A stretch of 64,000 nucleotides of DNA, taken from Rhizopus arrhizus. Its lineage: Eukaryota; Mucoromycota; Mucoromycetes; Mucorales; Rhizopodaceae. Positions 10,449 through 22,865 of the stretch are shown here, piece after piece; position 1 is the first letter of the stretch; every line of letters starts with the position of its first letter. The position numbers and the translations under genes are program-made. The stretch is from assembly GCA_024220505.1 (NCBI GenBank), contig JAKZZE010000007.1, positions 620,001 through 684,000 of the forward strand, in the 5' to 3' direction. Under the pieces are notes generated by a model that worked only from the letters and a program-made list of their open reading frames with translations, searched no databases and was not told the DNA's origin.

Positions 10449-11359
10449 TATCTGTAAGGAGACTTGCTATTAATTTACTTCAATTACTACGGAACCAAGG
10501 CGACTGAAAAACCTACTCGTATAATTGGTACCAGAAATCAACAACACAGGAGATATATTCGCGTAAGAGAAAGATAGGTGCAAGCTGTCAATAATTCGAG
10601 AGAAAAGATCGACAGAAGTTGAAAATAGAGGGGATAAAATCAAAATATACAATGGAAAGTATAGAATGATTGCTTTTCCTTTTTTTATGAATAATCAAAA
10701 ATGTTCTCTTTATTGAATTAAGAATTAATTTCTTTTATACTTTTTACAACGCGTAAAACTGACATTCACAATGTCGACATGTCAACTAAAAATAAAATAA
10801 ATAAAATAAAATAAAAAAAAAATTAACTAAAATAAACTAAACTGGCTGCTGGACTACGATGATAATTGATAAACTGATTCTTGGCAACAAAAAAAGAACC
10901 GAAATGATACAAGCCTAGACATTAGACTGTCTGACTTGAAGAAAATAAATGAAATAAAGAGAAGAGGAAGAAGGATCGTCGACTTGTCCAAGGAAGCTCC
11001 GCTGGGACAACAATTCATTCACCGAGAATGTTCAAACACCGTCCCAACTTGCTACCGGCACACCAAGGCCAACCTTCGGACTTGAATTTCTTCATTTCTA
11101 CATTTCTTTTAATTTCTTCAATGTCTTCAATGTCTTCATTCGCCATGTACAACTTGCAACCTCTTGTTAAACCAAGGCTTCAGACCCAAAGGAGAAGTGT
11201 CCAAGAATATTTTAAAATAATAAAAGTAGAACTTTTATTATGTAGTAGCCACAGAAATAAGAAAAATATTCTTTTCAAATCGAGTTTACCAATATTCACC
11301 ATAGTATCAAGTGATACGCTGCGGTGTAATGTAGTTATGAACTTTTCTATTATTTTATA
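10449..11359. repeat. Spacer of the array, unit 1 (LINE-leader-like repeat on minus strand)
   Basis: 911 bp, repeated at 12995, 15541 and 18087. No gene. On the minus strand, about 10470-10545 matches 59850-59935 of the non-LTR element leader (GGTACCAATT, GTAGGTTTTT, CAGTCG, TTGAAGT.AATTAATAG in order). About 10985-11200 matches 600-860. Distances between such blocks (near 480 bp) are similar in the spacer and the leader. The small ORFs here are shadows. Confidence 0.6.
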
Positions 11360-12994
11360 CAGTGGGTCAAAAAACTGCACCAACCTAACCTAATTTTTCG
11401 GAAATAAGAGCATAGGTCTGTCAGTTTTATAGCAAACATTATGAAACTTGAACCAAACAAATTTAATACTATTATGATTTATTGACAAAACTTTCAAAGT
11501 CAGTAGCTGAGTATACACTTAAAGCGCGCCCAGAAAAAAGCGGAGGTCGGTTGGTGCAGTTTTTTGACTTTTAAAATAAAAGTGGGTTTGACACTATATG
11601 CCCGGACTGAGGCCATTCCGGCAGATATAAATTAGTCTGTGGAGTATCTAGTCACACTGAGGACCTTAAAATAAGTTTTTTTTACAATTATTTCCCTTTT
11701 TTTTTCTTTCCTACTTTACCCAAACGCATCATACATCGCCAGTGTCCATCCATCATTAGAAATGCCCAAAACGCTTCCATCCGATGTTCAAAACAGTATC
11801 AAAGCACTATTAGAAGGTAACGTTGACCCTACAGTCATTGGGAAACGAGTTGGAGTGCATAGAAATACCGTTAATAGGTATGCAAATAAGTGGATGCATA
11901 ATAGAATACGTAAAAGTGGAGGTAGACCGAGCATTGTGACAGAATCAACGCGTCGATACATGAAGAGACAAGTACTCACGGGTTATTTGAAGACTGCCAA
12001 GGATGTGCAAATGAAGTTGGAGGAGCTTGGACACCTTATGTCGTATCAATCGGCCATCAATGTTTTACATTCAGTTGAAATTTATGCTGAGATCAAAAAG
12101 AAGAAGCCATTATTGACTGAAAAGCACAAAAAGGCTCGATTGGCATGGGCCAAAAAGCATCAATACTGGACAGTACATGATTGGCGACGTGTGATATTTT
12201 CTGATGAGACCAAAATTAACATTTGGGGCTCTGATGGTTGCAAATATTATTGGAAAAAAATGCGATCGTTTACAGCCCCATCATATCGACGTTACTGTGA
12301 AGCATGGAGGCGGCGGTCTCATGTTATGGGGTTGTATAACCAGCGCAGGACCTGGATACGCATGTCAGGTCTATGATGGTACCATGAATTCAGAGCTATA
12401 CCAAGAAATTCTTGCTACAAGTCTGAAGGACACCATGAAGTACTATGGTCTGAATTGGAAACCATCGGTATTTCAGCACGACAATGATCGTAAACATCGA
12501 TCAAAGTTCACAACGCAATGAATGAAAGATAGGGGCATAGTTTACATTGACGATTGACCATCACAAAGTCCAGATCTTAATCCTATTGAACATGTATGGC
12601 ATCATTTGAAGTTAAAGCTGAGCATGTATGATAATAGGGCGACCAGCATCCATGAACTGTAGGAAAGAGTCGAAAATGAATGGAATTCGTTTACTAAGAA
12701 ACAATGCATCAAATATATGGACAATTTGCCCGACAGAATACAAGCAGTATTAGCAGAAAAGGGTGGATCCACTCGATTTTAAGAAAGTCAAAAAGCTGCA
12801 CCAACCGACCTCCGCTTTTTCTGGACGCGCTTTAAGTGTATACTCAGCGTCTGACTTTGAAATTTTTGTCAATAAATTATAATAGTATTGACTTTGTTTG
12901 GTTCAAGTTTCATAATGTTTGCTATAAAACTGACAGACCTGTGCTCTTATTTCCGAAAAATTAGGTTAGGTTGGTGCAGTTTTTTGACCCACTG
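11360..12994 (+). mobile_element. Tc1-like hybrid (array copy 2): beta left half, alpha right half
   Basis: 1635 bp, TA-flanked. The left TIR has beta markers (GTCAGTAGCTGAG, GCGCGCCC). The right TIR has alpha markers (CAGCGTCTGAC, GGACGCGC). The transposase pseudogene (11762-12782) has the same 2-base deletion and three Trp-position stops as copy 1. Confidence 0.9.
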
Positions 12995-13905
12995 TATCTG
13001 TAAGGAGACTTGCTATTAATTTACTTCAATTACTACGGAACCAAGGCGACTGAAAAACCTACTCGTATAATTGGTACCAGAAATCAACAACACAGGAGAT
13101 ATATTCGCGTAAGAGAAAGATAGGTGCAAGCTGTCAATAATTCGAGAGAAAAGATCGACAGAAGTTGAAAATAGAGGGGATAAAATCAAAATATACAATG
13201 GAAAGTATAGAATGATTGCTTTTCCTTTTTTTATGAATAATCAAAAATGTTCTCTTTATTGAATTAAGAATTAATTTCTTTTATACTTTTTACAACGCGT
13301 AAAACTGACATTCACAATGTCGACATGTCAACTAAAAATAAAATAAATAAAATAAAATAAAAAAAAAATTAACTAAAATAAACTAAACTGGCTGCTGGAC
13401 TACGATGATAATTGATAAACTGATTCTTGGCAACAAAAAAAGAACCGAAATGATACAAGCCTAGACATTAGACTGTCTGACTTGAAGAAAATAAATGAAA
13501 TAAAGAGAAGAGGAAGAAGGATCGTCGACTTGTCCAAGGAAGCTCCGCTGGGACAACAATTCATTCACCGAGAATGTTCAAACACCGTCCCAACTTGCTA
13601 CCGGCACACCAAGGCCAACCTTCGGACTTGAATTTCTTCATTTCTACATTTCTTTTAATTTCTTCAATGTCTTCAATGTCTTCATTCGCCATGTACAACT
13701 TGCAACCTCTTGTTAAACCAAGGCTTCAGACCCAAAGGAGAAGTGTCCAAGAATATTTTAAAATAATAAAAGTAGAACTTTTATTATGTAGTAGCCACAG
13801 AAATAAGAAAAATATTCTTTTCAAATCGAGTTTACCAATATTCACCATAGTATCAAGTGATACGCTGCGGTGTAATGTAGTTATGAACTTTTCTATTATT
13901 TTATA

Positions 13906-15540
13906 CAGTGGGTCAAAAAACTGCACCAACCTAACCTAATTTTTCGGAAATAAGAGCATAGGTCTGTCAGTTTTATAGCAAACATTATGAAACTTGAACC
14001 AAACAAATTTAATACTATTATGATTTATTGACAAAACTTTCAAAGTCAGTAGCTGAGTATACACTTAAAGCGCGCCCAGAAAAAAGCGGAGGTCGGTTGG
14101 TGCAGTTTTTTGACTTTTAAAATAAAAGTGGGTTTGACACTATATGCCCGGACTGAGGCCATTCCGGCAGATATAAATTAGTCTGTGGAGTATCTAGTCA
14201 CACTGAGGACCTTAAAATAAGTTTTTTTTACAATTATTTCCCTTTTTTTTTCTTTCCTACTTTACCCAAACGCATCATACATCGCCAGTGTCCATCCATC
14301 ATTAGAAATGCCCAAAACGCTTCCATCCGATGTTCAAAACAGTATCAAAGCACTATTAGAAGGTAACGTTGACCCTACAGTCATTGGGAAACGAGTTGGA
14401 GTGCATAGAAATACCGTTAATAGGTATGCAAATAAGTGGATGCATAATAGAATACGTAAAAGTGGAGGTAGACCGAGCATTGTGACAGAATCAACGCGTC
14501 GATACATGAAGAGACAAGTACTCACGGGTTATTTGAAGACTGCCAAGGATGTGCAAATGAAGTTGGAGGAGCTTGGACACCTTATGTCGTATCAATCGGC
14601 CATCAATGTTTTACATTCAGTTGAAATTTATGCTGAGATCAAAAAGAAGAAGCCATTATTGACTGAAAAGCACAAAAAGGCTCGATTGGCATGGGCCAAA
14701 AAGCATCAATACTGGACAGTACATGATTGGCGACGTGTGATATTTTCTGATGAGACCAAAATTAACATTTGGGGCTCTGATGGTTGCAAATATTATTGGA
14801 AAAAAATGCGATCGTTTACAGCCCCATCATATCGACGTTACTGTGAAGCATGGAGGCGGCGGTCTCATGTTATGGGGTTGTATAACCAGCGCAGGACCTG
14901 GATACGCATGTCAGGTCTATGATGGTACCATGAATTCAGAGCTATACCAAGAAATTCTTGCTACAAGTCTGAAGGACACCATGAAGTACTATGGTCTGAA
15001 TTGGAAACCATCGGTATTTCAGCACGACAATGATCGTAAACATCGATCAAAGTTCACAACGCAATGAATGAAAGATAGGGGCATAGTTTACATTGACGAT
15101 TGACCATCACAAAGTCCAGATCTTAATCCTATTGAACATGTATGGCATCATTTGAAGTTAAAGCTGAGCATGTATGATAATAGGGCGACCAGCATCCATG
15201 AACTGTAGGAAAGAGTCGAAAATGAATGGAATTCGTTTACTAAGAAACAATGCATCAAATATATGGACAATTTGCCCGACAGAATACAAGCAGTATTAGC
15301 AGAAAAGGGTGGATCCACTCGATTTTAAGAAAGTCAAAAAGCTGCACCAACCGACCTCCGCTTTTTCTGGACGCGCTTTAAGTGTATACTCAGCGTCTGA
15401 CTTTGAAATTTTTGTCAATAAATTATAATAGTATTGACTTTGTTTGGTTCAAGTTTCATAATGTTTGCTATAAAACTGACAGACCTGTGCTCTTATTTCC
15501 GAAAAATTAGGTTAGGTTGGTGCAGTTTTTTGACCCACTG
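13906..15540 (+). mobile_element. Tc1-like hybrid (array copy 3)
   Basis: It looks identical to copy 2 by eye, with pseudogene 14308-15328. Same beta-left/alpha-right haplotype. Confidence 0.9.
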
Positions 15541-16451
15541 TATCTGTAAGGAGACTTGCTATTAATTTACTTCAATTACTACGGAACCAAGGCGACTGAA
15601 AAACCTACTCGTATAATTGGTACCAGAAATCAACAACACAGGAGATATATTCGCGTAAGAGAAAGATAGGTGCAAGCTGTCAATAATTCGAGAGAAAAGA
15701 TCGACAGAAGTTGAAAATAGAGGGGATAAAATCAAAATATACAATGGAAAGTATAGAATGATTGCTTTTCCTTTTTTTATGAATAATCAAAAATGTTCTC
15801 TTTATTGAATTAAGAATTAATTTCTTTTATACTTTTTACAACGCGTAAAACTGACATTCACAATGTCGACATGTCAACTAAAAATAAAATAAATAAAATA
15901 AAATAAAAAAAAAATTAACTAAAATAAACTAAACTGGCTGCTGGACTACGATGATAATTGATAAACTGATTCTTGGCAACAAAAAAAGAACCGAAATGAT
16001 ACAAGCCTAGACATTAGACTGTCTGACTTGAAGAAAATAAATGAAATAAAGAGAAGAGGAAGAAGGATCGTCGACTTGTCCAAGGAAGCTCCGCTGGGAC
16101 AACAATTCATTCACCGAGAATGTTCAAACACCGTCCCAACTTGCTACCGGCACACCAAGGCCAACCTTCGGACTTGAATTTCTTCATTTCTACATTTCTT
16201 TTAATTTCTTCAATGTCTTCAATGTCTTCATTCGCCATGTACAACTTGCAACCTCTTGTTAAACCAAGGCTTCAGACCCAAAGGAGAAGTGTCCAAGAAT
16301 ATTTTAAAATAATAAAAGTAGAACTTTTATTATGTAGTAGCCACAGAAATAAGAAAAATATTCTTTTCAAATCGAGTTTACCAATATTCACCATAGTATC
16401 AAGTGATACGCTGCGGTGTAATGTAGTTATGAACTTTTCTATTATTTTATA

Positions 16452-18086
16452 CAGTGGGTCAAAAAACTGCACCAACCTAACCTAATTTTTCGGAAATAAG
16501 AGCATAGGTCTGTCAGTTTTATAGCAAACATTATGAAACTTGAACCAAACAAATTTAATACTATTATGATTTATTGACAAAACTTTCAAAGTCAGTAGCT
16601 GAGTATACACTTAAAGCGCGCCCAGAAAAAAGCGGAGGTCGGTTGGTGCAGTTTTTTGACTTTTAAAATAAAAGTGGGTTTGACACTATATGCCCGGACT
16701 GAGGCCATTCCGGCAGATATAAATTAGTCTGTGGAGTATCTAGTCACACTGAGGACCTTAAAATAAGTTTTTTTTACAATTATTTCCCTTTTTTTTTCTT
16801 TCCTACTTTACCCAAACGCATCATACATCGCCAGTGTCCATCCATCATTAGAAATGCCCAAAACGCTTCCATCCGATGTTCAAAACAGTATCAAAGCACT
16901 ATTAGAAGGTAACGTTGACCCTACAGTCATTGGGAAACGAGTTGGAGTGCATAGAAATACCGTTAATAGGTATGCAAATAAGTGGATGCATAATAGAATA
17001 CGTAAAAGTGGAGGTAGACCGAGCATTGTGACAGAATCAACGCGTCGATACATGAAGAGACAAGTACTCACGGGTTATTTGAAGACTGCCAAGGATGTGC
17101 AAATGAAGTTGGAGGAGCTTGGACACCTTATGTCGTATCAATCGGCCATCAATGTTTTACATTCAGTTGAAATTTATGCTGAGATCAAAAAGAAGAAGCC
17201 ATTATTGACTGAAAAGCACAAAAAGGCTCGATTGGCATGGGCCAAAAAGCATCAATACTGGACAGTACATGATTGGCGACGTGTGATATTTTCTGATGAG
17301 ACCAAAATTAACATTTGGGGCTCTGATGGTTGCAAATATTATTGGAAAAAAATGCGATCGTTTACAGCCCCATCATATCGACGTTACTGTGAAGCATGGA
17401 GGCGGCGGTCTCATGTTATGGGGTTGTATAACCAGCGCAGGACCTGGATACGCATGTCAGGTCTATGATGGTACCATGAATTCAGAGCTATACCAAGAAA
17501 TTCTTGCTACAAGTCTGAAGGACACCATGAAGTACTATGGTCTGAATTGGAAACCATCGGTATTTCAGCACGACAATGATCGTAAACATCGATCAAAGTT
17601 CACAACGCAATGAATGAAAGATAGGGGCATAGTTTACATTGACGATTGACCATCACAAAGTCCAGATCTTAATCCTATTGAACATGTATGGCATCATTTG
17701 AAGTTAAAGCTGAGCATGTATGATAATAGGGCGACCAGCATCCATGAACTGTAGGAAAGAGTCGAAAATGAATGGAATTCGTTTACTAAGAAACAATGCA
17801 TCAAATATATGGACAATTTGCCCGACAGAATACAAGCAGTATTAGCAGAAAAGGGTGGATCCACTCGATTTTAAGAAAGTCAAAAAGCTGCACCAACCGA
17901 CCTCCGCTTTTTCTGGACGCGCTTTAAGTGTATACTCAGCGTCTGACTTTGAAATTTTTGTCAATAAATTATAATAGTATTGACTTTGTTTGGTTCAAGT
18001 TTCATAATGTTTGCTATAAAACTGACAGACCTGTGCTCTTATTTCCGAAAAATTAGGTTAGGTTGGTGCAGTTTTTTGACCCACTG
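16452..18086 (+). mobile_element. Tc1-like hybrid (array copy 4)
   Basis: It looks identical to copies 2 and 3 by eye, with pseudogene 16854-17874. Same haplotype switch. Confidence 0.9.
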
Positions 18087-18997
18087 TATCTGTAAGGAGA
18101 CTTGCTATTAATTTACTTCAATTACTACGGAACCAAGGCGACTGAAAAACCTACTCGTATAATTGGTACCAGAAATCAACAACACAGGAGATATATTCGC
18201 GTAAGAGAAAGATAGGTGCAAGCTGTCAATAATTCGAGAGAAAAGATCGACAGAAGTTGAAAATAGAGGGGATAAAATCAAAATATACAATGGAAAGTAT
18301 AGAATGATTGCTTTTCCTTTTTTTATGAATAATCAAAAATGTTCTCTTTATTGAATTAAGAATTAATTTCTTTTATACTTTTTACAACGCGTAAAACTGA
18401 CATTCACAATGTCGACATGTCAACTAAAAATAAAATAAATAAAATAAAATAAAAAAAAAATTAACTAAAATAAACTAAACTGGCTGCTGGACTACGATGA
18501 TAATTGATAAACTGATTCTTGGCAACAAAAAAAGAACCGAAATGATACAAGCCTAGACATTAGACTGTCTGACTTGAAGAAAATAAATGAAATAAAGAGA
18601 AGAGGAAGAAGGATCGTCGACTTGTCCAAGGAAGCTCCGCTGGGACAACAATTCATTCACCGAGAATGTTCAAACACCGTCCCAACTTGCTACCGGCACA
18701 CCAAGGCCAACCTTCGGACTTGAATTTCTTCATTTCTACATTTCTTTTAATTTCTTCAATGTCTTCAATGTCTTCATTCGCCATGTACAACTTGCAACCT
18801 CTTGTTAAACCAAGGCTTCAGACCCAAAGGAGAAGTGTCCAAGAATATTTTAAAATAATAAAAGTAGAACTTTTATTATGTAGTAGCCACAGAAATAAGA
18901 AAAATATTCTTTTCAAATCGAGTTTACCAATATTCACCATAGTATCAAGTGATACGCTGCGGTGTAATGTAGTTATGAACTTTTCTATTATTTTATA

Positions 18998-20635
18998 CAG
19001 TGGGTCAAAAAACTGCACCAACCTAACCTAATTTTTCGGAAATAAGAGCATAGGTCTGTCAGTTTTATAGCAAACATTATGAAACTTGAACCAAACAAAT
19101 TTAATACTATTATGATTTATTGACAAAACTTTCAAAGTCAGTAGCTGAGTATACACTTAAAGCGCGCCCAGAAAAAAGCGGAGGTCGGTTGGTGCAGTTT
19201 TTTGACTTTTAAAATAAAAGTGGGTTTGACACTATATGCCCGGACTGAGGCCATTCCGGCAGATATAAATTAGTCTGTGGAGTATCTAGTCACACTGAGG
19301 ACCTTAAAATAAGTTTTTTTTACAATTATTTCCCTTTTTTTTTCTTTCCTACTTTACCCAAACGCATCATACATCGCCAGTGTCCATCCATCATTAGAAA
19401 TGCCCAAAACGCTTCCATCCGATGTTCAAAACAGTATCAAAGCACTATTAGAAGGTAACGTTGACCCTACAGTCATTGGGAAACGAGTTGGAGTGCATAG
19501 AAATACCGTTAATAGGTATGCAAATAAGTGGATGCATAATAGAATACGTAAAAGTGGAGGTAGACCGAGCATTGTGACAGAATCAACGCGTCGATACATG
19601 AAGAGACAAGTACTCACGGGTTACTGGAAGACTGCCAAGGATGTTCAAATGAAGTTGGAGGAGCTTGGACACCCTATGTCGTATCAATCGGCCATTAATG
19701 CTTTACATTCAGTTGAAATTTATGCTGAGATCAAAAAGAAGAAGCCATTATTGACTGAAAAGCATAAGAAGGCTCGATTGACATGGGCAAAAAAGCATCA
19801 ATACTGGACAGTACATGATTGGCGACGTGTGATATTTTCTGGTGAGACCAAAATTAACATTTGGGGCTCAGATGGTTGCAAATATTATTGGAAGAAAAAA
19901 TGCGATCGTTTACAGCCCCACCATATCGACGTTACTGTGAAGCATGGAGGCGGCGGTCTCATGTTATGGGGTTGTATAACCAGCGCAGGACCTGGATACG
20001 CATGTCAGGTCTATGATGGTACCATGAATTCAGAGCTATACCAAGAAATTCTTGCTACAAGTCTGAAGGACACCATGAAGTACTATGGTCTGAATTGGAA
20101 ACCATCGGTATTTCAGCACGACAATGATCGTAAACATCGATCAAAGTTCACAACGCAATGAATGAAAGATAGGGGCATAGTTTACATTGACGATTGACCA
20201 TCACAAAGTCCAGATCTTAATCCTGTTGAACATGTATGGCATCATTTGAAGTTAAAGCTGAGCATGTATGATAATAGGGCGACCAGCATCCATGAACTGT
20301 AGGAAAGAGTCGAAAATGAATGGAATTCGTTTACTAAGAAACAATGCATCAAATATATGGACAATTTGCCCGACAGAATACAAGCAGTATTAGCAGAAAA
20401 GGGTGGATCCACTCGATTTTAAGAAAGTCAAAAAACTGCACCAACCGACCTCCGCTTTTTTCTGGGCGCGCTTTAAGTGTATACTCAGCTACTGACTTTG
20501 AAATTTTTGTCAATAAATTATAATAGTATTAACTTTGTTTGGTTCAAGTTTCATAATGTTTGCTATAAAACTGACAGACCTATGCTCTTATTTCCGAAAA
20601 ATTAGGTTAGGTTGGTGCAGTTTTTTGACCCACTG
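18998..20635 (+). mobile_element. Tc1-like beta element (array copy 5)
   Basis: 1638 bp, TA-flanked (18996-18997 and 20636-20637). Both TIRs carry the beta haplotype. It lacks the 2-base deletion of copies 1-4, so its transposase frame is longest. Confidence 0.9.
19400..20422 (+). pseudogene. Tc1-like transposase, array copy 5 (in frame, three nonsense codons, first Asp lost)
   Basis: A 341-codon frame from ATG 19400 to TAA 20420-20422, the usual Tc1 transposase length. Three internal stops (TGA 20159, TGA 20195, TAG 20300) each replace a position that is Trp in relatives such as the epsilon transposase at 44613 (WPAQSPDLNP). All are explained by one G-to-A change in TGG. In addition the first catalytic residue reads FSGETKIN (Gly) where copies 1-4 have FSDETKIN (Asp). 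QHDND and SPDLNP.EH are kept. Inactive by several independent changes. Confidence 0.85.
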
Positions 20636-20637
20636 TA

Positions 20638-21629
20638 AATGCTTGATCCGAGACAGTCAACAAACAAATATAAAATTCGAATAAACAATTGATTCTTTCT
20701 CTTGATAACTATTTCTACTGGTCTATTCCCTTTTTCAATGTCTTTTGATAAACAAGTAATCGCAAAAGTACGTTTAAAATTATTTATACGAAAGAAAAAA
20801 AGCTACTTTTTTTTTTTATTTAATGTCCAAATTGAACTCTTAATTCTAATCTGTCAAGGGTGTGTAACTGAATCAATACAATAGTTTAACTCCGGTTGTT
20901 GTCTTGATGACGTAAATTTCCTTTTTAGGAAGGAGAGTTTTACTATATATTTCATCTACGTACCACAAGTATGACAGTTGCTAATATGTTTGTTATGTCT
21001 AGTTTCGCTATACGGTGAAGTGATAACAGAAACCAATTAATAGAAGACTGTAGGAGACTATTAATGTACAATAACAACAAAGTTAACAATATAAACTAGT
21101 TCTTGACTTCAATTGCTTGGACGTGCAAAAAGAATTTACTCGGCACCCAAAATTAATTTTAGCGGGAAGAAAGCCTTTTTTTTATTACTTTACAACAATA
21201 GATACTTTGGAATAACATATTAATATAAAGGTAATTGGGGAAAATATACAATTGTAAAGAGGATTATGGTGATTTTTGATAAATAAATTATATGATGTAT
21301 CAATTGAGTATTCGTCTTCATGTTGATTTTAATGGTGTTCTTTTCTGTTTAGTGTGCTGGCACATTGGGTGAATAATGCGTCCAGAGATCGTCTTCTTGA
21401 TGTATCCTATGAGGGATAGAAAATAATAGGTAAGAAAAATAATGTCGGCCAATTGTGACGTGTGTCTTTTCAATTCCCGATGCGGTGAAGCTGATTATTT
21501 TCCTTTCCCCTTATTTTCTTTTACATTTTCTTCAATAACGTCTGTTAGAGTTATCCAACCACACCGAAAAGCATACCATTCGAATCGCCATGAAAAGGAG
21601 CATATTTTGAATACAAAATAAGCTTTAAA
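20638..21629. other. No gene seen
   Basis: About 990 bases between the Tc1 array and CACTA element A. No convincing ORF, RNA gene or element terminus was found. The 60-codon ORF at 20702 is T-rich and unsupported. Confidence 0.4.
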
Positions 21630-21885
21630 AATCACTGCACATAATTGTTATTTACAAAGTATGATAGCCCTCAGATATACCTCAGTTAATCGGGATTTAT
21701 CATATTTAATGCAGCGTTATTGCAGTATGCCAAGTTGAACCAGTTTACGTTGAATGTTAACTATTTCAGTGCGATAACCAAGTATCACTGTTTGGCAACG
21801 CGCCGCTTCATTATTCTTTTAACGATGAAACACAAGCATGATGCCTTTCTATTGGACCTTACATGCTTGCGTTTCTCTTTAATAC

Positions 21886-21975
21886 CACTTCTTTATTGGC
21901 TTGTTACCTTTTCCTAATGCTTCCTTATTCGTCTGTTGCTCTTTAACAATGCTTCCTTATTGGCTTATTATGGCT
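21886..21975 (+). repeat. Subterminal repeats of CACTA element A
   Basis: Three imperfect units of about 33-36 bp, each starting CTTC(T/C)TTATT followed by GGCTTGTTACC, CGTCTGTTGCT or GGCTTATTATG. The CTTCTTTATTG core also occurs in the minus-strand subterminal repeats of element C (58800-58925). Likely protein-binding sites, by analogy with TNPA sites in plant CACTA elements (inference). Confidence 0.5.
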
Positions 21976-22164
21976 ATATTTAGCTTTGGATGATTTATAT
22001 TGGGAAATAAAATAGGCTTAAAACACGGTATTATTGGTCAAAAATGTAGTTTTATTCATTTATTTTTGGGCTTTATTGCCATATTGATTATATATTATTG
22101 GTTCATTCCAGTATTACAAAAGGGTAGGGGAAGGAGGGAAAGCGAGCAGGGGATCCATGGAAAC

Positions 22165-22700
22165 GATTAAATATAAAAATTTAAACGGTAGATGCAAAAA
22201 AAAAGGAAAATACACTTACCTTGACCATAGAAGCAGCAAACAAAAGAGCGTAGTAAATAAAACCCATAAAGAAAAGCGCGCCAGTAGTAAAAAGGATCCA
22301 AAGCTATAGGAGGTTATAGACAACATGGAACAACAGAAGCCAAAGCATCTAAAATTGTATAAAATAAAATATTAATAAAAGTAAACCATGATATACTTGA
22401 TTTATTTACCTTAAAGCTCTTTTACTAACAAAACAGGATGCCAAGACATCCATAAAGCTTCAGCCACGAACTAAAGGAATCTAATTTTACTTTTAATAAA
22501 GATTACTGAAAGATATGAATGTATTTACCTTTTGAGCAGATATACAAACTAAAGGAACTACAGCAGCCATGGATACATGTATGAATGTCTACTACAGCAT
22601 GTTAGAACTAAAGTTTTCTTTTTTTCTTTTTCTTTTTCTTTTTTTTTTTTTACTTACCTTGCGATAACCGGAGCGATGTTGAAAAAGGAAATTGCTGAAC
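22165..22700 (-). other. Minus-strand splice-donor-like series of unknown meaning
   Basis: Four blocks on the minus strand end in donor-like AAGGTAAGT/AAGGTAAAT strings (plus-strand TTACCTT near 22215, 22407, 22527 and 22654), preceded by hydrophobic coding potential. They could be exons of a small membrane protein gene fragment carried in element A, or diverged subterminal repeats that imitate exons. I cannot assemble a clean frame, so no gene is called. Confidence 0.2.
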
Positions 22701-22865
22701 AGAAAGAAAAAAAAAGGAACAAAATTTCGAAAAGGAAATCTTTTTATATTTTTTTTTTTTGCTATACTAAGACTGAGTTTCATTGTAAACTCGATGATAT
22801 TTAAGAAAGATTCAATTTTGATGCCAAGCTCACTTATCTTTATTTCAAATTACCCTTATAACAAT

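Larger units (their letters stand above)
8814..20635 (+). repeat. 2546-bp tandem array of Tc1-like copies and spacers
   Basis: Five Tc1-like copies (8814, 11360, 13906, 16452 and 18998) alternate with four 911-bp spacers (10449, 12995, 15541 and 18087) at an exact 2546-bp period. Copies 2-4 and all spacers look identical by eye. The first copy has an 'alpha' haplotype at both TIRs and the last a 'beta' haplotype at both. The three internal copies have a beta left half and an alpha right half, with the switch between about 11630 and 11980 in copy 2. That is the pattern expected if an alpha-spacer-beta arrangement expanded by unequal crossing-over inside the transposons. Confidence 0.9.

Noticed and set aside
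11028..18290. ORFs of 60-121 codons repeated in each spacer (e.g. 11028-11393, 10470-10652)
   Set aside because: They recur only because the spacer is repeated, show no domain, and one runs into the Tc1 TIR.
8814..20635. Large regular repeat array considered as a CRISPR-like or satellite array
   Set aside because: The unit is 2546 bp and contains a Tc1-like transposon with TIRs plus a spacer. It is a segmental tandem repeat, not a CRISPR array or a simple satellite.
22692..22865. Upstream extension of the element A accessory gene to a Met at 22692
   Set aside because: The added residues are a Phe/Lys-rich translation of A/T runs. The ATG at 22866 gives a sequence comparable to the element C gene start (MSRRAA...).
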